From Cotesia glomerata (taxonomy: Eukaryota > Arthropoda > Insecta > Hymenoptera > Braconidae), in the NCBI RefSeq assembly GCF_020080835.1, contig NC_058158.1:9858001-9922000 (forward strand): DNA of 64,000 bases, written 5' to 3'. Below the pieces are notes generated by a model. The model saw nothing but the letters and a program-made list of their open reading frames with translations. It was not told the origin of the DNA and did no database searches. The position numbers and the translations under genes were made by a program. Every line of letters begins with the position of its first letter. The stretch's first letter is position 1. This document shows, one piece after another, positions 57,163-64,000 of this stretch.

Positions 57163-57863
57163 CTTTTAAAAAAAAAAGGTTCACTTGAGCCAAGAAAATA
57201 TTTTTCTTCCTAATTATTTTCTTGAGCGAAAAAAAAATTTTTTTCGACAAGAAATTTCACTTATTCCAACAAAATTAATTCTCTTGCTTTAAGAAATACG
57301 TATCTTGATCCAAGAAAATTTATTTAAGCCAAGAAAATCTTGTTGTTTTGAGAAAATTCAGCTTCTTGCTCCAAAAAATTTAGTTCTTGATAGAAGTAAA
57401 TTTTCTTGTCTTGAGAAAATTTCTCTCTTGCTCCAAAAAATTAAATATAAAGATAAAAGTAAATTTTCATTAATATTTTTATTGATTAACTTGTCAAATG
57501 GGAAAATCAAATAATATTGAATTTTTTTTTTTCATTCAATATGCATAATTTCACGCAAAAATAATATAAAATGGGTATCAAATATTCAAGAGAAAAATTT
57601 TCTCAAGGTGAGAAAATTTTTTTCTCAGCTAAAATAAGTGGCGCTGCTTCCCTAAAGTATCTAAAAATCTTGATCAAATATAAAAATTTGTTGCATCAAG
57701 TATTTATGATAATTTGAATTAAGAAAAAATTACTTCTACCAAGAATATAATTTCAAGAAAAATTTTTACTTCGGACAAAACAACTTCGGTCTTCCTTCAG
57801 GCACCCGAAAATTTTCTTGAGCCAAGAATTTTGTTCTCCAGTCAAGAAATTTTTCTTTCTGTG
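57163..57863. mobile_element. F4 MITE at the 3' end of CAMKMT
   Basis: The left end is decayed (GGTTCACTTGAGCCAAG); the right end is TTTCTTTCTGTG at 57863 followed by TA. It carries the F4 marker ATGGGTATCAAATATTCAAG. It begins only 25 bp past the CAMKMT stop codon, so the gene's 3' UTR must run into it. Confidence 0.75.
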
Positions 57864-57888
57864 TAACAAATAGTCGCCAAAAAAATTC

Positions 57889-59276
57889 TCAACTTGCGGA
57901 TGGATTTCTTTGTTTAGTAAGCTCGAGCAAAATAGGATAATGAAGATCGGCTGAGTATTCATGATTATGCTGTAATAGCTCAAGATGTCTTGACCATACT
58001 TGACTATCGTACAATTCCATCTGTCTAGCTAAGAATCCGCGTTTGACTGCCGCTTCAGCGAATTTCTGGAATGTCGTACCGCGCTTAGGTGCCATCATCA
58101 GTGCAATTCCATCGTCTGCAAGCCAACCGTAAATTGTTTCAATAAGATCAAGTCGCACGTCATCGAAAAATAAACAATCTGCGCTGAGTATCACATCGTA
58201 AAGGCCCTCTGTTCTACGTGAATCGTCGCCACTTTCCAAACACCATGTTGTCTAAAAAATAACAACCAAAAACACAAGAAAGATTTAGATTTAAAGGTCT
58301 TATTGACATTAGAGCTTTAAAGATTACACTCTAGGCTTCTGTAATCCAGTTGGCTTCTGTTTTTATAATATCAATCATGTTAGTTAGCATTATGTTAGAA
58401 ATTATGTCGCAATGATGTCGAAATAACCCAAGTCCACGGCAATTATTTTAAATTTATTAGAATATATGCAATATGCATAAACCCTCCTCCTCATTTATTT
58501 ATTTATTTGTTTGTTCGTTGTTGAAGTAAAAAAATAAAATAAAACTGTGGTAAATTGTTAAATCCTGATAGTTTAGTGCCAACAAAATTACAATGCAGAG
58601 GAAAACAATTCATATATATTTATGGATGGATGTATGGATGTACCTGAACTCGATTGCCGTTGGCAGATTGTCTAAGTAAAGCAGCTGCCCTGGCCCACTG
58701 CACCACACCGCATTTTACAAAGTCTTCCATGTTGTTTCTGGCAACTATACACCTTACGTTGTCTACACTAGTGACGTTGCCGTCAGTAAGTGTTACACCA
58801 GCGGGTCCACAATATTTGGCAACAAACACACCCGCAAGACAACTCATACCACCTCCCAACTCTAATACAATTTTATCCCGGCAAATATTTTGATTGTTCA
58901 ATAAATAATAAGCCAAACACTCTTCAGACGGCCATACACACACGTTACCGGTGTTATTAAAACCAATAAGCTCATTTGCTGTGAAGGTCTTGTTGATTCG
59001 TCGTACTTGAGCAATGAACAGTTCGTTTTCAATTACACAACTGTACTCATACCAGGATGACTCTGGATCTACTGGTGCATTTTCTAATAACGTTGGATTA
59101 ACCAATCCGAATGAGGTGAAACGACGGACTGAGATTTCTTCTTCAGCTGGATTTAATTGCTCTGACGAGTGAGTTAATGCTCGCGCTAATAATCTCCACC
59201 TTCTTTGCGCCATCGTTGTCTTTTTTATTTCATCAGTGTCTTCCGTTTTTTTCAACCCTAGTTTTTTCGATGCCAT
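57889..59276 (-). CDS. CAMKMT: calmodulin-lysine N-methyltransferase
   Basis: Two exons, 59276-58644 and 58251-57889, joined in phase 0 (donor GTACAT, acceptor TTTTTTAG); 331 residues against about 323 in human. The family trimethylates a lysine of calmodulin using S-adenosylmethionine. Seen: SVRRF.SFGL at about 49-58; NTGNVCVWPSEE at 108-119; the SAM-binding motif I LELGGGMSCLAG at 138-149; TDGN at 164-167; YDVILSADCLFFD at about 229-241; APKRG; and the C-terminal LHYPILLELTK. These match the order in known CAMKMT proteins, so it belongs to the class I, METTL21-like methyltransferases. The start ATG at 59276 gives a short N-terminus (MASKK). An ATGG-rich microsatellite overlaps the donor region, and an F4 transposon begins 25 bp after the stop. 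No neighbouring gene is close enough to suggest shared control. Confidence 0.93.
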
Positions 59277-61360
59277 AATTACATTTGTTTTGTTCTATTT
59301 TTTTCCTGATAAAATTTATTTACTAGTCCTCATACTTCGTATTTTCGGTTTAAAACTAGTCACTTGTTTGCTTGCACTTCTTTTGTTAATATCGATTGAA
59401 GAAACCCATGTTGTGGTCGCACAATAGGATTTAGTTTCCACATTTTATCAAATTATACACAACAACAACAAAAATATTAACGTCAGAAGACAACTTGGAT
59501 TTTAATAATATTGTTAGTGAGCTTTAGTTTTGCATGAAGCTCAGCTTAAACTGCTTAGCTGTTTACACGGGATTTAATTTTATTGTATTTATCCATGTTG
59601 TGGTCACGAGCGAAACATGTATGATAACAGCCACAAAATGAGAATGAATGGACAGCGTATGTAGGAAGTGTACTGAGATATATGAAAGACTAAAAGCACT
59701 AAGCTAATGTAACTTCTAACTCGCGCCACGCGGATACACCGGTGTTAAGATGCTTCTGCGATTGCGCTAAAACCTCTACCACCTCTTCGTGTTGTAGGTG
59801 CATACATATATTACTGGTATTGGTACTTATATCTACATCTATATATATATATTTATGTCATCTGTCAGTTTCATTTATTTGCTTTTTAAATGTACAGATC
59901 AACCTGTGTCGTCAACCCTCGTAATAACAAATATTATGTTTCTCATTTTATAAATAAACTTTCCTTGTTATTGTTTCGGTAATTTTTTTATTACTCTAAC
60001 GTTCATTCGATTTTGTTTATAGTCATCATAATAACAGAAAAATGAGGGTATGATTTATGATATCATATTTTTTCTCCTCCAGAAGCTTGATAGCCGAGTA
60101 TTGTATTGATTTTCGATTTGAAGTGTATTAATCGATTAATGGATTGACAAAAGATGCATTTAGTAGGAAGAATGGTGAAAAAGGTTCCTGAGTTGACACC
60201 CAGGAAATTGAAGAACTTTTTCTCGGGCTTTTTTCGTCTGTCATATGACAGAAGAACTGACGATTAATGGTGATCCATGTCCTGTTCATTGAACATGAGA
60301 ATGATTAAGTGACCAGGCTTTATTACTCAATAAACATTTTCTTGTTGTGTTTTTAAAAGTCTTTATCATTTTCTGTTATAAAACTTGTCTACTTATCATC
60401 ATTTCCATTTATTTATTTATCATTTTGAATAAATAAAAATGAAAAGAAAATAATAATTCGATTATATACTAAGTAAACTTTAAAAAGAACAAATACATGG
60501 ATTCATTCTTTATTTGGATCGGAAAGTATCTCAACAATAATAAAAGTTATAAAACAATAATTTCCTCAAATAAAATATTAAACTTTGTATTTCTTTCTTT
60601 TATAATGACTAAGATTTTTATAACCCATTTTTTTCTGTGAATATTATTCACGATATCATGCATAAGCTTTGAATTTAAATTTTCTTGGAAAACTACGATA
60701 CATAAAATAAAATTGGGAGTATACATAAGTAATTTTATGTCGTGAATAAAATTTTTTAAAGCCTGAAATTAATAGTTTAAACATAAAAAAAGTTTGAATT
60801 GTAAAGTGACGAGCAAGAGGTCCAAAAAAAAATTCAAAACTACATTTCGCGTAGAACTACTATAACAATACTTGCATTGCTAATCCAACATTTAGTTTGC
60901 TCGCCTATCCGCATCACGAGACATATATATCCATGCTCAGTGCTCAGTGGACATATATAAGCATACTTACAGTTATAATAACGACAGGTACGGCGTGAAA
61001 TCTAGCGAGGGACAGATTTTCTCATGTTTATAAAATCCATTAGAGTACATTATAAATGTCACTCTGTAAAATATTGCCATGTATAAGAAAACAATAATTT
61101 TTTTATTCACACTTGTCAGGATAAAATGAAATATTATTTTCTCATATAAATAATTCATGTATAATCGATGTATACGGGTTTAAATGGACTGTCATGTGAA
61201 AAAGACATCTGACAGTTTAATAAACAGATATATTTGTCGAACTGGTTTCTCAAGTGAATTATAGACGTCGATAATCTATTTCTATAAACTTCGCTTTTAA
61301 AAACAATAAAAAGTAACAATTTAATTCGGAGAAAAAAAAAACTTCAATCTTCTTTAATTG
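59277..61360. other. upstream of CAMKMT, no gene recognised
   Basis: The CAMKMT promoter should lie within the first few hundred bases. The stretch at 59640-59940 is of mixed composition, including a TATATA tract at 59840-59850, and small plus-strand frames here lack support. The remainder is AT-rich. Confidence 0.4.
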
Positions 61361-62223
61361 CACGGAAAAAAGTAAACTGTACATAGTAAAAAATTTTACG
61401 TCATTGCGTCAAAAAACTTAATGTTAAATATTTTTGTGTTAAATATTTAATACTTTTATGTGTAAATTTAACATGTATTCTGTTAAATCAACACAAAAAA
61501 GTGTTAAATATTTAACATAAAAATTTTTAACACAAAATTTTTTGACGCAATGACGCAAAATTTTTTACTGTGTAAAATTCACTCGGATTGCGGTTAATTT
61601 TTATAGTTTCAAACATTACAGCGGACATCGGGATGGCACTATAAAGCCACAATTTATAATTTAATATCGAAAATAAGTGATTAGTAACTGTCACTATAGT
61701 AAATAACGACTCGCTCATCTTAAAAAATTACAGTTTTAAACAGTAAAAATTGCGGTTTCAATTATATAGTTTATACTATGAGAAGGGGAAGGTATTACAC
61801 TCAGAAAATTTAACATTTGAAACAGTAAAAATTCTACTCTTAAAATATATATTTTACCAATCCAAACAAATTAATAATTATAGTTTGATTTTTAGCGTTG
61901 CGTTTAAAATTTACCATTTTACTTTGTAAATATTGACGTTGCTTGTATAAAAATTTAGTAATTGTATTTTATACTTTTTACATATCATGCGATCATTTTT
62001 TAGATACGAAATGATAAATATCAAAGTCAAAATTCTTAATTATTATACTTTAACATTTTAGACTTTCATATAACGAATATTACTGTTTGAAATTATATTT
62101 TCTTTCATAAAAATAATAAATTATAGCATTTAGATTTTTACTGTTTGAAATGGTAATTTTTAGCAGTTGATCATTACTTATTATAAATCGACAATTATTT
62201 ATTACAGTTTACTTTTTTCCGTG
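61361..62223. mobile_element. F2 MITE with nested F3
   Basis: CACGGAAAAAAGTAAACTG to CAGTTTACTTTTTTCCGTG, with TA on the right. It is inverted relative to 12976-13695. An F3 copy interrupts it 20 bp from its left end. Non-coding. Confidence 0.85.
61382..61572. mobile_element. F3 MITE nested in F2
   Basis: CATAGTAAAAAATTTTACG to GCAAAATTTTTTACTGTG, with TA at 61380-61381 and 61573-61574. The other F2 copies read AACTGTAAGATTCACTCGG (inverted) through this site, giving the exact empty site. 191 bp. Confidence 0.85.
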
Positions 62224-62408
62224 TAATACATCATAAATTTATAAAATTGTCATATCCTGTATATTTATATTAAACATGTATGTATATTGTATAATTTGCC
62301 ATCAGGCCTGAGCTTTGGCATAATTGAATAAATCTATGACAAAAAAAAAAATAATCTAATAATTTAATTCGGAGAGAATTAAAAAAAAATTTCAAACTTC
62401 TTTAATTG

Positions 62409-62550
62409 TGAAAAAATAGTATATTGTGTGACTAGGGATGAAACAAAACGATTTCAGACCAGAGTGAAGTAGCCTGCCCGAGCGAAGCGAGGGCTGGCAT
62501 CACTCGGTCTGAAATCGTGTTTCATCCCGCGTCACACATTATATTTTTCA
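62409..62550. repeat. 142-bp hairpin element
   Basis: Arm TGTGTGACTAGGGATGAAAC continuing to GATTTCAGACC pairs with GGTCTGAAATC continuing to GTTTCATCCC.CGTCACACA. The loop region itself contains GCCCGAGCGAAGCGAGGGC, a second small hairpin. The stem is GC-richer than its surroundings. No open frame. Confidence 0.75.
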
Positions 62551-64000
62551 TATAAGTTGCATTAAAAATGCTAGTTTCAATGTCTGGAGCCAACCAGAAC
62601 TAGATAGTTTCAGACGAATAGCGAAAATACCATTTTATTATAAAACTTATAATAAAATAGAAAGTAATAGTTTATTTTTTATCGAACATTATTCGTAAAT
62701 TGAATAGTTTTCTTTTGTCATTCTTATTTATGCTTAATAACAGAATTATAATATGTCAGTACAGTTAACGGTTAGAATGACAATTATAAAGGTATAAAAT
62801 AAACAAACAATTGATAGGATTGAAAATAAAGCTGCAACTTCACCTCGCGGACAGAAAATCGTCATTTTCTGTCCGCCGGGAAGAAATAATTGATTCCTGC
62901 CCGGCACAGTCGCATTGGTTTGAAATTGTTTAGTTTCGGTTGGTTCAACAGTCATTGAAACTCGCATTTTCAATGAAGGTTATATGAAAAAATTTTTTCG
63001 TTGCCTATTAATTTAATCGGTATTGGAAAAAAAATCTCCGACTGCTCTGGCACGTAATATTCCTTTAATCTTATTTGTCTTATTCCATTGCGGAGTTTCC
63101 TGGCATAGAATGAAATAGAAGTGGGGTCGACGCATTGCGTCTATACTAACAAGCAAGCACATGAAGCCTGCCAAACGCAATTCCGGTACTTTTTCACGTA
63201 TTGTCAACATATTTCATCTGGATGTGACTATTATGCCTACAGGCGTTTATTTTAAAAAATATAAAATGCTATAAAGATGACAAAGCCAATAAAAAAAGTG
63301 CTTTGGCACTTAGCAAGTGTAATAGCTGTCTCGGGAGTAATATTTAATAACGCCTCTTCTCTCCACATATTACATTACATCAGATTACACTGAATACAGT
63401 ACATATAATAAAATGTTAAACGCAAGAGTAAGAGTAAGATGTAAGAGCTTCCCGATTTGCCAATGATATTATCGTGGATATATAGAGGAGAGGCGCCAAG
63501 CATCTCAGAAACGTTTATTAAGAATCAGGAGCTACTTGCTCGTGAACAATAAATATGTCTTAAGAGCCAAGATTTTCCCAATAAAACACTAGTTTAACAA
63601 CTCAAATCCTTCAGTAAGTTTAACGGCGAGTGTAACTGGTCATTTTTATTGAATTAGTAAGATTTTTTCTTTTTATACCAGATTTTATTTTACATTTCTT
63701 CTTTTATAGTCCAATTAAGTTTTGCCTTCCTAACTACTTACGCTAATTTGTAATTTTTAATTTATAATTAGCTTCTTTCAATTAAAAACTTTTTACTTAA
63801 TCAGGATTTTTAATTGTTGTTTTGATGACATGATAAATAAATATCAATATTATTTATTGAATTTATTATAAGCACGCAGCTACACTGAGAGAAAAATATG
63901 GTCAACTGAACTAGGAAAATCTAGTTAAATAGTATCACCACTATTTAATTGCAGTTCTTGTACCTAACATTATTTATTATATTGAACCTCAGTAGATAGT
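62551..64000. other. no gene recognised
   Basis: AT-rich. Slightly more complex blocks at 62830-63220 and 63300-63600 hold minus-strand frames of 65-75 codons without splice context or recognisable family. A short inverted motif CGCGGACAGAAAATCG / CATTTTCTGTCCGCC lies at 62847-62878. Confidence 0.35.

Noticed and set aside
58654..58893. Plus-strand 79-codon frame
   Set aside because: Antisense to CAMKMT exon 1.
1..64000. tRNA or rRNA genes
   Set aside because: I looked for tRNA-like GGTTCGA-type boxes and rRNA-like GC-rich blocks while reading and found none convincing; a covariance-model search would be decisive.

Overview
The window is AT-rich eukaryotic DNA with spliced genes (GT-AG introns), very few coding exons, and a dense load of short DNA transposons. 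The two recognised genes, a WBP4-type spliceosomal protein and a calmodulin-lysine N-methyltransferase, are ordinary metazoan housekeeping genes. Short introns, base composition and the style of the transposons suggest an insect, perhaps a parasitoid wasp (Hymenoptera); that placement is inference.

Layout. About 0.7-19.2 kb, minus strand: exons of an unrecognised single-pass membrane protein (about 19244-19175, 17556-17422, 15943-15750, and a long terminal exon 1554-664 with three 21-residue repeats). Its roughly 14-kb intron is almost filled by transposons. An alternative 3' exon with a poly(A) signal lies at about 4624-4389. At 26.6-30.8 kb is a 4.25-kb element with long inverted arms that carries a broken gene of a large uncharacterised transposon-associated protein family. 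At 40.6-41.1 kb is a GC-richer promoter-like region and a candidate first exon on the plus strand. At 46.3-43.4 kb, minus strand, is WBP4 in seven exons. At 59.3-57.9 kb, minus strand, is CAMKMT in two exons. The rest is intergenic or intronic AT-rich DNA.

Mobile DNA. I name families F1-F6 by terminal sequence. F1 (CACTGATAGAAGG), F2 (CACGGAAAAAAGTAAACTG), F3 (CACAGTAAAAAATTTTGCG) and F4 (CACAGAAAAAAATG) mostly sit between TA dinucleotides and share the start CAC[A/G/T]G. F5 (CCCTGATAGCCA) and F6 (CGACGTTCT) are other inverted-repeat families. There are also three complete short Helitrons built from a 266-bp hairpin module, a different 825-bp Helitron, a 697-bp hAT-type element with an 8-bp target duplication, and a 1.3-kb foldback element. 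Many are nested, and a sibling copy often gives the empty site, so order of insertion and exact ends can be read from the window.

The genes do not form a pathway. The most interesting material is the long-armed element at 26.6-30.8 kb, whose protein looks to me like an RNase H-fold (DDE-type) transposase; the hairpin-module Helitrons; and the F1 dimers that share one terminal repeat.
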